From the NCBI GenBank assembly GCA_016713125.1, contig JADJPT010000004.1, positions 62,001-126,000 on the forward strand: a DNA stretch of 64,000 nt. The letters run 5' to 3'. How positions within the stretch are numbered: position 1 is the first letter of the stretch; every line of letters starts with the position of its first letter. The position numbers and the translations under genes are program-made. Shown here one piece after another: positions 18,591 to 26,413 of the stretch. The notes under the pieces were generated by a model. It searched no databases. It was not told the DNA's origin and saw only the letters and a list, made by a program, of their open reading frames with translations. This DNA comes from Betaproteobacteria bacterium. Lineage in GTDB: Bacteria > Pseudomonadota > Gammaproteobacteria > Burkholderiales > SG8-39.

Positions 18591-20318
18591 TCAGTGGATC
18601 TCGGGGTCCGGGATCGGCGCCGTGCCTTCGAGGAAATCGAAATCGCAGCCCTCGTTGGCCTGCTTGATGTGGCGCGAGAAGATCGCGCCGTAGCCGCGTT
18701 CGTACTTGAGCGGCGGACGCACCCAGGCGGCCCTGCGCCTGGCCAGTTCGGCCTCGGAGACCTTCAGGTTGAGTTCCTTCTTCTCCACGTTCAGTTCGAT
18801 CAGGTCGCCGTTCTGCACGAAGGCCAGCGGCCCGCCGACGTAGGCTTCGGGGGCCACGTGCAGGATGCAGGTGCCGTAGCTGGTGCCGCTCATGCGCCCG
18901 TCCGACAGGCGCACCATGTCCTTCACGCCCTGCTTGATCAGCTTCTTCGGCATCGGCAGCATGCCCCACTCCGGAAAGCCCGGCCCGCCCAGCGGGCCGG
19001 CGTTCTTCAGCACCAGCACGCAGGAGGCGTCCACGTCCAGATCGTCGCCGTCGATGCGCGCGGCCATGTCGTTGTAGTCCTCGAACACCACCGCGCGGCC
19101 GGTGTGCTGCATGAGTTTCGGGTCGGCGGCGCTGGTCTTGATCACCGCGCCGTCGGGCGCGAGGTTGCCGCGCAGCATGACGATGCCGCCCGAGGCCTTG
19201 AGCGCCTTGTCGCGCGGCAGGATCACGTCGGGGTTCCACACCTTCGCGCCGGCGATGTTCTCACCCAGCGTCCTGCCGTTCACCGTCTTCGCCGACAGGT
19301 CGAGCAGGTCGCGCAGTTCGTTGAGCAGCGCGCGCAGTCCGCCGGCATAGAAAAAGTCTTCCATCAGGTAGGTCTTGCCCGACGGACGCACGTTGGCGAT
19401 CACCGGGACCTTCGCCGAGATCTCGGTGTACTGCTCGAGCGGCAGCGCGAGGCCCGCGCGGCCGGCGATGGCGACGAGGTGGATGATGGCGTTGGTCGAG
19501 CCGCCCATCGCCATCAGCGTGACGATCGCGTTGTGCATCGCCCGCGCGTCGAGGATGTCGCGAGGCTTGAGGTCCTCCCAGACCATGTCGACGATGCGCT
19601 TGCCGGTCAGCGTGGCCAGGCGCGCGTGGTTGGAATCGGGGGCGGGGATCGAGGAGTAGCCCGGCAGGCAGAAGCCCAGCACTTCGGCCAGCGACATCAT
19701 GGTGGCCGCCGTGCCCATGGTCATGCAGGTGCCGGGCGAGCGCGCGATGGTGTCCTCGATGTCGTTCCAGTCGCCCTGCGTGATGCGGCCGGCGCGCAGC
19801 TCGTCCCAGTACTTCCAGGTGTCGGAGCCCGAGCCGAGCGTCTGGTCGCGCCAGTGCGCGTTCAGCATCGGGCCGGCGGGCAGGTAGATGGTGGGCAGGT
19901 TCATGCTGGTGGCGCCCATGATCAGCGCGGGCGTGGTCTTGTCGCAGCCGCCCATCACCACCGCGCCGTCGGCCGGGTAGGAGCGCAGCAGCTCCTCGGT
20001 CTCCATGGCGAGGAAGTTGCGGTACATCATGGTGGTCGGCTTCTGCATCGTCTCCGCGAGCGCCATCGCGGGCATCTCCAGCGGGAACCCGCCGGCCTGC
20101 CAGACGCCGCGCTTCACTTCCTCCACGCGCTGCTTGAAATGCGTGTGGCAGTGGTTGATGTCCGACCAGGTGTTGATGACGGCGATCACCGGCTTGCCGG
20201 CGTAGTCGGAGCGGTCGTAGCCCATCTGCGCGGTGCGCGAGCGGTGGCCGAACGAGCGCAGGTCGTTGACGCCGAACCAGCGGTGGCTGCGCAGATCCTC
20301 GGGTTTCTTGCGGGTCAC
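18591..20318 (-). CDS. IlvD/Edd-family sugar-acid dehydratase
   Basis: Iron-sulfur dehydratase of 575 residues that converts an aldonic acid to its 2-keto-3-deoxy form. Candidate cluster-ligand Cys lie in NHCHTHF, MGGCDKTTPA and GTCMTMGTA. Other family marks are MGGSTNAIIHL and the C-terminal SDGRMSGTSYGT. Start residues (RSHRWFGVNDLRSFGHRSR) and length match the arabinonate/pentonate dehydratase branch better than biosynthetic IlvD. The aldolase and dehydrogenase genes are adjacent and co-directional, together outlining a non-phosphorylative sugar-acid route to pyruvate plus an aldehyde. The exact sugar acid is not decided by sequence. It is divergent from the MCE transporter operon. Confidence 0.88.
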   Translation of the reverse strand: MTRKKPEDLRSHRWFGVNDLRSFGHRSRTAQMGYDRSDYAGKPVIAVINTWSDINHCHTHFKQRVEEVKRGVWQAGGFPLEMPAMALAETMQKPTTMMYRNFLAMETEELLRSYPADGAVVMGGCDKTTPALIMGATSMNLPTIYLPAGPMLNAHWRDQTLGSGSDTWKYWDELRAGRITQGDWNDIEDTIARSPGTCMTMGTAATMMSLAEVLGFCLPGYSSIPAPDSNHARLATLTGKRIVDMVWEDLKPRDILDARAMHNAIVTLMAMGGSTNAIIHLVAIAGRAGLALPLEQYTEISAKVPVIANVRPSGKTYLMEDFFYAGGLRALLNELRDLLDLSAKTVNGRTLGENIAGAKVWNPDVILPRDKALKASGGIVMLRGNLAPDGAVIKTSAADPKLMQHTGRAVVFEDYNDMAARIDGDDLDVDASCVLVLKNAGPLGGPGFPEWGMLPMPKKLIKQGVKDMVRLSDGRMSGTSYGTCILHVAPEAYVGGPLAFVQNGDLIELNVEKKELNLKVSEAELARRRAAWVRPPLKYERGYGAIFSRHIKQANEGCDFDFLEGTAPIPDPEIH

Positions 20319-20378
20319 GGGGCGATCCTGGTCTGGAAGGGAACCGCGATTCTAATCCGCGCGGCGTATCATCGGCGC

Positions 20379-21167
20379 ATGCACGGAATCCCGTTTCACG
20401 ACCTGGGCGCGCGGCTGGCGGCCTGGATCGCCAGCTGGCGCAGGGTGTTCGAATTCGGCGCCCGGGCGCTGGTGATGGCGGCCTCGCCCTCGGCCTACGA
20501 CGCCACCACGCGCAACGTGATGGCCAAGCAGATCTACTTCACGGCCTGGCAGATCCTGCCGGGCTTTGTGCTGGTCTGCGCGCTGCTTTGCTACGTGGTG
20601 ATCCGCATCGTGGTGTCGACCGCGGTCCAGTACGGACTGTCCGACTACGGATTGTCTATGGTGCTGCGCCTGCTGGTGCTGGAACTGATCCCGGTGTTCG
20701 TCGCCCTGTTCGTCGCGCTGCGCTCGGGAGCGGCGATCAACACCGAAGTGACGCTGATGCACATACGCGGCGACCTCGAGGCGCTGCAGGCGCGCGGCGA
20801 CGACCCGATGCGCCACGAGCTGGTGCCGCGCGTGGTCGGCAGCGCGGTGTCGGTGGTCGCGCTGACGGTGCTGGGCGGCACCATCGCCCTGCTGCTCGCC
20901 TACTTCGCGCTGTACGGCTTCTCGCCGTGGGGCCTGACCGAATACACGCGCGCGATCGGCCAGACGTTCGACCCGACCGTGACGCTGGGCCTGGGCCTGA
21001 AGGCGCTGTTTTTCGGCCTGGCCGTGGCGGTGATCCCGATCACGGCCAGCCTGGAGGCGTCGCGCGAAATCCGCCTGGCACCGATCGCGGTGCTCAACGG
21101 CATGGTGCGACTGTTCCTGACGCTGACGATGATCGAGGGCGCGTCGCTGGCGGCCAAGTACATATAA
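20379..21167 (+). CDS. MlaE-type ABC transporter permease
   Basis: Inner-membrane permease of 262 residues of the MlaE family, which moves phospholipids or other lipids with MCE proteins. Several hydrophobic helices are evident, with the family region RSGAAINTEVTLMHIRGDLEALQARG, corresponding to the coupling segment of MlaE. The start is ATG 20379; the much longer open frame upstream is antisense to the dehydratase gene and not real. mlaD-like and lipoprotein genes follow within 10 nt and by overlap. No MlaF-type ATPase gene is present next to it, which is unusual. Confidence 0.87.
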   Translation: MHGIPFHDLGARLAAWIASWRRVFEFGARALVMAASPSAYDATTRNVMAKQIYFTAWQILPGFVLVCALLCYVVIRIVVSTAVQYGLSDYGLSMVLRLLVLELIPVFVALFVALRSGAAINTEVTLMHIRGDLEALQARGDDPMRHELVPRVVGSAVSVVALTVLGGTIALLLAYFALYGFSPWGLTEYTRAIGQTFDPTVTLGLGLKALFFGLAVAVIPITASLEASREIRLAPIAVLNGMVRLFLTLTMIEGASLAAKYI

Positions 21168-21175
21168 TCGGACGC

Positions 21176-22183
21176 ATGGACACCGACAACAAGGCTGTGC
21201 CCGCGCCGGAGGCCGTATCGGCGACTTCCGCGCCCATCCGTCACCTCGAGCTCAAGGCGGTGCTGCTGATCGTGCTGACGGTGGTGCTGATGGGCGGCTT
21301 TCTGCTCTACGTGTTCTATGCGCGCGGCGCGTTCGACAGTACCCAGCGCCTGGTGCTGATGGCCGACGACTCCGAAGGTGTCTACGTGGGCATGGACCTG
21401 ACGTTTTCGGGCTTTCCCGTCGGGCGCGTGCGGCGCATCGAACTGGGCGAGGACGGCAAGGTGCGCATCGACGTCGACGTGCCGACCCGCGACGCGCGCT
21501 GGCTGCGCGTGTCCAGCGTTTTCACCATGGAGCGCGGTCTGGTGGGCGGAACGCGCCTGCGCGCGTTCACCGGCGATTTGTCCGCGCCACCGCTGCCCGA
21601 CGGCACGGTGCGCGCGGTTCTGCGCGGCGACGCCACCGAGGAACTGCCGCGCCTGCTCTCCTCGATGAAGACCATACTCGCCAACATCGAGCAGATGACG
21701 GCGCCCGATTCGCACATCAACGCCAGCCTCGGAAACGTGCACACGCTCACCGAGCGCATGAACGGACGCTACGGCGCGCTGGGCGGCCTGCTCGGCGGAG
21801 AGGAGAACGCGCGGAAGGTCATCGCTTCGATAGACCGTGCCAACGCGCTGCTCGGTTCGCTGTCGGGTGTCACGGCGCGACTGGACCGGACTTTGGAGAA
21901 AACCGATCAGCGCGTGTTCGGCGCCGGCGGCATGATGGACGAGGCGCAGAAGGCCGCCGTGCAGCTGAACGCGGCTCTCGGCGAGGCGCGCGAAAGCCTG
22001 AAGAAGGCCGATGCGGTTCTGGCGGAGGCGCAGAAGATCGCGAGCAACACGCGGGTGGCGAGCGAGGACCTCGGCGTGCTGCGTGCCGAGGTCGAGGCCT
22101 CGCTGCGCCGTGCCGGGCAGCTCATACAGGAGATCAACCGAAAATGGCCGTTCGCTCGCGATACCGAGATGAAGCTGCCATGA
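21176..22183 (+). CDS. MCE-domain (MlaD-like) substrate-binding protein
   Basis: Membrane-anchored periplasmic protein of 335 residues. It has one N-terminal helix (about 25-46, KAVLLIVLTVVLMGGFLLYV), then an MCE domain (about 55-130, with VYVGMDLTFSGFPVGRVRRIEL and GLVGGTRLRAFTG). A long helical tail follows, containing Ala/Glu/Lys-rich coiled-coil (RANALLGSLSGVTARLDRTL; EAQKAAVQLNAALGEA). MCE proteins form hexamers that carry lipids between membranes. ATG 21176 lies 8 nt after the permease stop. The downstream lipoprotein gene overlaps its stop (ATGA). Confidence 0.88.
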   Translation: MDTDNKAVPAPEAVSATSAPIRHLELKAVLLIVLTVVLMGGFLLYVFYARGAFDSTQRLVLMADDSEGVYVGMDLTFSGFPVGRVRRIELGEDGKVRIDVDVPTRDARWLRVSSVFTMERGLVGGTRLRAFTGDLSAPPLPDGTVRAVLRGDATEELPRLLSSMKTILANIEQMTAPDSHINASLGNVHTLTERMNGRYGALGGLLGGEENARKVIASIDRANALLGSLSGVTARLDRTLEKTDQRVFGAGGMMDEAQKAAVQLNAALGEARESLKKADAVLAEAQKIASNTRVASEDLGVLRAEVEASLRRAGQLIQEINRKWPFARDTEMKLP

Positions 22184-22860
22184 ACCCGGCCGGCAGGGCC
22201 GGGATGTTCAGGGCCGCCTCGACCCTGATGCTCTCCTCGGGCGTCGCATTGCTGCTTTGCGCCTGCGCCTCGGGGCCCGTACCGCCGGACTGGCAGGCAA
22301 ACGCACACGCGGCGCTCCAAGCCTACGAGTCGGCCGTGTACGCCGGCAACGTGCGCGTGGCCGAGGCCGAGTTCGCGCGCGCGCGCGGCGAACTGGCGCG
22401 CACCGGGCGTCCCGAGCTGGTGGCGCGTGCCGAGCTCACACGCTGCGCCATGCGCACCCTCGGCCTGGAGTTCGACGATTGCCCCGGCTACCTTGCATTG
22501 GCTGCGGATGTGGGCGCCGCCGAGCGCACCTACGCGAACTACCTGGTCGGGCGCTGGGAGGGGATGCAGGCCGGGCTGCTGTCCGCCGAGCACCAGTCGG
22601 TGGTGTCCGGCGGCGCCGGCGCACTGGGCGCGATCGCCGACCCGCGCGCGCGTCTGGTGGCGGCCGGGGTGCTGTTCAGGATGGGGTGCCTGTTGGTTAC
22701 CGGCGTGGCCCTGGCCGTGGATACGGCTTCGGTGCAGGGCTGGCGCAGGCCTTTGCTGGTCTGGCTGGGCGTGCAGCTGAAGCTGGCCGAACAGTCGGGC
22801 GATACCGAGGCCGCCGCGCGCATACGCAGGCGCATCGAACTGACCGGCGGCACGCGCTAG
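22180..22860 (+). CDS. Lipoprotein of MCE transporter operon
   Basis: Predicted lipoprotein of 226 residues: the N-terminal signal is followed by the lipobox LCAC with Cys at about 27 (LLLCACASGPVPPDW). The mature part is Ala/Arg-rich, largely helical and tetratricopeptide-like in feel (AALQAYESAVYAGNVRVAEAEF), with a hydrophobic stretch near LFRMGCLLVTGVALAV. I do not recognise a specific family. ATG 22180 is chosen because it overlaps the mlaD-like stop; the open frame also reaches back to 22144. Its place suggests an outer-membrane or periplasmic partner of the MCE protein. Confidence 0.75.
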   Translation: MNPAGRAGMFRAASTLMLSSGVALLLCACASGPVPPDWQANAHAALQAYESAVYAGNVRVAEAEFARARGELARTGRPELVARAELTRCAMRTLGLEFDDCPGYLALAADVGAAERTYANYLVGRWEGMQAGLLSAEHQSVVSGGAGALGAIADPRARLVAAGVLFRMGCLLVTGVALAVDTASVQGWRRPLLVWLGVQLKLAEQSGDTEAAARIRRRIELTGGTR

Positions 22861-22887
22861 GCTGCGCCGCCCCTTCCTTGCCCGCGC

Positions 22888-23541
22888 TCAGGCTTTCGCG
22901 GTTTCGCGGTAGTGCAGGGGCACGCCGGTGAGTTTTTGCAGTTCGTCGAATTCCAGCCCCTCGGCCATGTCGATCACGTGCAGTCCGTCGGCGCGCACGT
23001 CGATCACCGCCAGATCGGTGTAGATGCGATTCACGCAGGCCGCGCCGGTGAGCGGGTAGCTGCAGCGTTCGACGATCTTGCTGGTGCCTTCCTTGGTCAG
23101 GTGTTCCATCATGACCAGCACCTTCTTCGCGCCGACCGCGAGGTCCATGGCGCCGCCGACCGCGGGAATCGCGTCCGGCGCGCCGGTGTGCCAGTTGGCG
23201 ATGTCGCCGGACACCGAAACCTGGAACGCACCCAGCACGCAGAAATCCAGGTGGCGTCCGCGGATCATGCCGAATGAATCGGCGTGGTGGAAGAATGCGC
23301 CGCCGGCCAGCAGCGTGACCGGCTCCTTGCCGGCGTTGATCAGGTCGTAGTCCTCCGCGCCCTTGGCGGGGCGCGGGCCGATGCCGAGCACGCCGTTCTC
23401 GCTGTGCAGGATGACTTCGCGTCCGGCCGGGATGTGGTTGGCGACCAGCGTGGGCAGGCCGATGCCCAGGTTGACATAGGCGCCTTCGGGGATGTCGCGC
23501 GCCACGCGCGCGGCCATCTGGTTGCGGTCCATCTTCTTCAT
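22888..23541 (-). CDS. CoA-transferase subunit B (PcaJ/ScoB type)
   Basis: Beta subunit, 217 residues, of a 3-oxoacid CoA-transferase. The catalytic Glu lies in the conserved ILHSENGVLG. Other family blocks are VNLGIGLPTLVANHIP, GKEPVTLLAGGAFFHHADSF and IPAVGGAMDLAVGAKKV. The pair could be 3-oxoadipate:succinyl-CoA transferase (PcaIJ, aromatic degradation) or succinyl-CoA:3-ketoacid transferase (ketone-body use). Sequence alone does not separate them and no other pathway genes are nearby. The subunit A gene is 22 nt upstream. Confidence 0.9.
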   Translation of the reverse strand: MKKMDRNQMAARVARDIPEGAYVNLGIGLPTLVANHIPAGREVILHSENGVLGIGPRPAKGAEDYDLINAGKEPVTLLAGGAFFHHADSFGMIRGRHLDFCVLGAFQVSVSGDIANWHTGAPDAIPAVGGAMDLAVGAKKVLVMMEHLTKEGTSKIVERCSYPLTGAACVNRIYTDLAVIDVRADGLHVIDMAEGLEFDELQKLTGVPLHYRETAKA

Positions 23542-23563
23542 GTTCTTCTCCTCGGCGCCGCGC

Positions 23564-24247
23564 TCAGGCGGCCTTGCGTGCGGCGCGCGATACCTTCACC
23601 ACGCGCTTGACGAATATGCCCGGCGTGACGACCGCCTCGGGATCGATCTGGCCCAGCTCCACGGTTTCGTTCACCTGCGCGATGGTGCACCTGGCGGCCA
23701 TCGCCATGATGGGGCCGAAATTGCGCGCGGTCATGCGATAGGTGAGGTTGCCCCAGCGGTCGCCGCGTTCGGCCTTGATCAGCGCGTAGTCGGCGTGGAT
23801 CGGGAACTCGAGCACGTAGTCCCGATCGCCGATGCGGCGCGTCTCCTTGCCCTCGGCAAGCTTGGTCCCGAAGGCGGTCGGCGTATAGAACGCGCCGATG
23901 CCGGCGCCCGCGGCGCGGATGCGTTCGGCCAGCGTGCCCTGCGGCACCAGTTCCAGCTCGAGCTCTCCGGAGCGATACGCCTTGTCGAAATGCCAGGAAT
24001 CCGCCTGGCGCGGGAACGAGCAGATGATCTTCTTCACGCACTTGGCGGCGATCAGCGCGGCCAGCCCGCCTTCGCCGTTGCCGGCGTTGTTGTTGACGAT
24101 GGTGAGTCCCTTCGCGCCGCGCGCGATCAGCGCATCGGTGAGTTCTTCGGGCAGGCCGGCGGTGCCGAAGCCGCCGAGCAGGATGGTCGCGCCGTCGGGT
24201 ACGTCTGCGAGGGCGGCCGCGGGAGTGGCGACGAATTTGTCGATCAT
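23564..24247 (-). CDS. CoA-transferase subunit A (PcaI/ScoA type)
   Basis: Alpha subunit, 227 residues, carrying the CoA-binding part. Family marks are GATILLGGFGTAGLPEELTDAL, IVNNNAGNGEGGLAALI and the C-terminal EAVVTPGIFVKRVV. ATG 24247 is chosen because the protein aligns from MIDKFVATPAAAL; the frame is open further upstream without any family similarity. It forms a two-gene unit with subunit B and is divergent from mraZ across a 418-nt gap. Confidence 0.9.
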   Translation of the reverse strand: MIDKFVATPAAALADVPDGATILLGGFGTAGLPEELTDALIARGAKGLTIVNNNAGNGEGGLAALIAAKCVKKIICSFPRQADSWHFDKAYRSGELELELVPQGTLAERIRAAGAGIGAFYTPTAFGTKLAEGKETRRIGDRDYVLEFPIHADYALIKAERGDRWGNLTYRMTARNFGPIMAMAARCTIAQVNETVELGQIDPEAVVTPGIFVKRVVKVSRAARKAA

Positions 24248-24665
24248 GGTTCCGGTTCTAAGGGTGCGCGCTGAGTGCGGTCTGCGCCGCCTGCGCGCGC
24301 TGTTGTTGAGCTGGTGTCCTGCAGACGCATCTGCCTGGGGACTCGTTGCGCAGAAGCGCGCAATTGTGGCACAGGGCGCAGGCCCGCCCATCGCGCGAGA
24401 CTTCCCCCGCGCCCGTGCGCCAATCCGCATCGGTCTGCGCGGACAATGCCGCCGGCATCTAAGACGTCACTTTCGATATATTTTTTAAGATATTGATTAA
24501 TAAGAATTTTGACAATCTCGATTTGGCTGTGCAAATCGCCGCTAAGTCCTTGTTGGAACGAGAAAAAGTCCTTGACCCGCCTGTTCTGTTCACATAAAGT
24601 GGCAAAAGGTAGAAAAAAGTGGCGAATCCTGTCATTTGGCAGAGATTCGCCCGGGAAAAGAGACC
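24248..24665. other. 418-nt gap between CoA-transferase and mraZ genes
   Basis: No convincing gene. The left part (24248-24460) is GC-rich; a short minus-strand frame there has a CxxCH motif but no ribosome site. The right part (24468-24620) is sharply A/T-rich and carries regulatory signals: a TTGACA at 24509-24514, a perfect 7-bp inverted repeat CGATTTG/CAAATCG with 6-nt centre (24519-24538), and the mra promoter with MraZ-type repeats. Confidence 0.7.
24572..24622 (+). promoter_or_regulatory. mra promoter with MraZ-type operator repeats
   Basis: Candidate promoter: -35 TTGACC (24572-24577), 17-nt spacer, -10 TAAAGT (24595-24600). Three boxes, GTGG (24599), GTAG (24609) and GTGG (24619), recur at exactly 10-bp period directly over and after the -10. 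MraZ is known to bind short G-rich repeats at 10-bp spacing upstream of its own gene, so this fits autorepression of the dcw cluster. No experimental link. Confidence 0.65.
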
Positions 24666-25118
24666 ATGGGTGGGACGTTTCACGGCGCAACCGTCATCAC
24701 GCTAGACGCCAAGGGGAGACTTGCGCTCCCCACGCGTCATCGCGACGCGCTGTCTGCCGAGAAGACTGAACTGGTGCTGACCGCGCATCCGGACGGATGC
24801 GTGCTGCTCTACACCATGCAGGCCTGGGATCCGGTGCGCGCCAAGGTCGAGACCTTCCCTTCGCTGAACCCGCAGGCAAGCTGGTGGAAGCGCCTGCTGC
24901 TGGGTTTCGAGGAACACGTCACGCCCGACGCTTCGGGCCGCATCCTGATCTCGCCCGCGCTGCGCATGCACGCCAAGCTCGAGCGCGAGCTGATGATGGT
25001 CGGGCAGGGCGGCTACTTCGAACTGTGGGACAACGGGCTGTGGACCGCCAAGCTCACGCAGGCCATGGCCCAGTCCGGCTCCACGCCGCCTCCCGGCATG
25101 GAGAATTTCTCGCTGTGA
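24666..25118 (+). CDS. mraZ: Transcriptional regulator MraZ
   Basis: AbrB-fold DNA-binding protein of 150 residues that autorepresses the dcw cluster. Two duplicated SpoVT/AbrB-like halves are visible: GATVITLDAKGRLALPTRHRD (about 6-26) and HVTPDASGRILISPALRMHA. Start ATG 24666 is set by the family N-terminus MGGTFHGA; the open frame begins 30 nt earlier. It is the first gene of the division/cell-wall cluster, with rsmH following after 24 nt and a run of GTGG repeats upstream. Confidence 0.95.
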   Translation: MGGTFHGATVITLDAKGRLALPTRHRDALSAEKTELVLTAHPDGCVLLYTMQAWDPVRAKVETFPSLNPQASWWKRLLLGFEEHVTPDASGRILISPALRMHAKLERELMMVGQGGYFELWDNGLWTAKLTQAMAQSGSTPPPGMENFSL

Positions 25119-25142
25119 GCGCGGCGAGAGACCTCCTCCCCG

Positions 25143-26138
25143 ATGACTGCGCCGATGACCGCACATCTGCCGGTCCTGCTCAACGAAGCGATCGAAGCCC
25201 TGGACGTGCGTCCGGACGGCGTCTATCTGGATGCGACCTTCGGGCGCGGCGGACACTCGCGCGCCATCCTCGCGCGCCTGGGTCCGCGCGGCAGGCTGAT
25301 CGCCCTGGACCGCGACCCGCAGGCCGTGGCAGAGGCGCAGCGCATCGGCGATGCGCGGTTCTCGATATCGCATGCGGCGTTCTCGCGCCTCGGGGAAGTG
25401 CTCGACGGCCTGCAGGCGGGCGCGCTGCATGGCGCGTTGTTCGATCTGGGGGTGTCCTCGCCGCAGCTGGACGAGGCCGCGCGCGGCTTTTCGTTTCGCG
25501 CCGACGGGCCGCTGGACATGCGCATGGATCCGACGCGCGGCGAGTCCGCCGCCGAATGGCTGGCCCGGGCGAATGAGTCCGACATCAGGGAGGTGATCAA
25601 GGACTATGGCGAAGAACGGTTTGCTAAACAGATTGCAACGGCGATTGTTGCTGCTCGGGCAACCCAGCCGCTCGGGCGCACACGGCAGCTTGCCGATCTC
25701 GTGGGTGAGGCGGTCCGCACACGCGAAGCTGGCCAGGATCCGGCGACGCGCACCTTCCAAGCTCTACGGATTTTCGTCAATCGGGAGCTTGAGGAAGTGT
25801 CGCTGAGCCTGCCGCAGGCCGCAGCGCGGCTTGCGCCCGGCGGACGCCTTGCGGTGATCGCCTTCCATTCCCTCGAGGATCGCATCGTGAAGCGCTTCAT
25901 GCGGGCGGCCTCGAGCACCGACCTGCCGCGCGGCCTGCCGTTGCGCGAAGCCGAACTGCCGCAGGCGCCGCTGGCGCTGGTCGGGCGCGCGCAGCGGCCC
26001 GGCGACGCCGAGACCGCCGACAATCCACGCGCGCGCAGCGCCACGCTGCGCGTCGCCGAGCGCACCGCGGCACCGTTGGGCGAGCGCGAACTGCGCGACA
26101 TCGCGCGCCGGCTGGGAGCCCGTCCGTGGCGAAGCTGA
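25143..26138 (+). CDS. rsmH: 16S rRNA (cytosine-N4) methyltransferase RsmH
   Basis: SAM-dependent methyltransferase of 331 residues modifying C1402 of 16S rRNA. Motifs: HLPVLLNEAIEAL at the start, YLDATFGRGGHSRAIL (SAM site), FDLGVSSPQLDEAARGFSFR, GEERFAKQIATAI and TRTFQALRIFVNRELEE, and a late FHSLEDRIVKRF. A second ATG (25155) is also possible. Codons between about 25605 and 25796 are much richer in A/T at third positions than the rest of the gene. The 3' end overlaps ftsL by 13 nt. Confidence 0.95.
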   Translation: MTAPMTAHLPVLLNEAIEALDVRPDGVYLDATFGRGGHSRAILARLGPRGRLIALDRDPQAVAEAQRIGDARFSISHAAFSRLGEVLDGLQAGALHGALFDLGVSSPQLDEAARGFSFRADGPLDMRMDPTRGESAAEWLARANESDIREVIKDYGEERFAKQIATAIVAARATQPLGRTRQLADLVGEAVRTREAGQDPATRTFQALRIFVNRELEEVSLSLPQAAARLAPGGRLAVIAFHSLEDRIVKRFMRAASSTDLPRGLPLREAELPQAPLALVGRAQRPGDAETADNPRARSATLRVAERTAAPLGERELRDIARRLGARPWRS

Positions 26139-26410
26139 ACCTGATGCTGCTGGCGGTGCTGATTGCCTGCTCCCTGGGGCTGGTCACTTCGCAGCACAAG
26201 GCCAGGAAGCTGTTCTCCGAACTCGAGCGCGAGCAGTCCCGGGCGCGCGAGCTCGACGTGGTCTACGGGCAGTTGCAGCTCGAGGCCAGCACCTGGGGCC
26301 TACATGCGCGCGTCGAGAAGATCGCCGGCTCGGCGCTCGGCATGCGTGCGCCCGATCCGCGCCGCGTGCGGCTGGTGAACCCGGCGCAGCCGGCCGCGGA
26401 AACCCGCTGA
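26126..26410 (+). CDS. ftsL: Cell division protein FtsL
   Basis: Small bitopic divisome protein of 94 residues starting at GTG 26126 within the end of rsmH. It has one membrane segment (about 5-21, LMLLAVLIACSLGLVTS), then a periplasmic coiled-coil (ARKLFSELEREQSRARELDV) and the C-terminal EKIAGSALGMRAPDP. It links FtsB/FtsQ to FtsWI. ftsI starts 3 nt after its stop. Confidence 0.93.
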   Translation: MAKLNLMLLAVLIACSLGLVTSQHKARKLFSELEREQSRARELDVVYGQLQLEASTWGLHARVEKIAGSALGMRAPDPRRVRLVNPAQPAAETR

Positions 26411-26413
26411 ACC

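Noticed and set aside
24258..24458. Minus-strand 66-codon frame with CxxCH (CALCHNC)
   Set aside because: No ribosome site, no signal peptide and no similarity to a cytochrome; the motif is probably chance.
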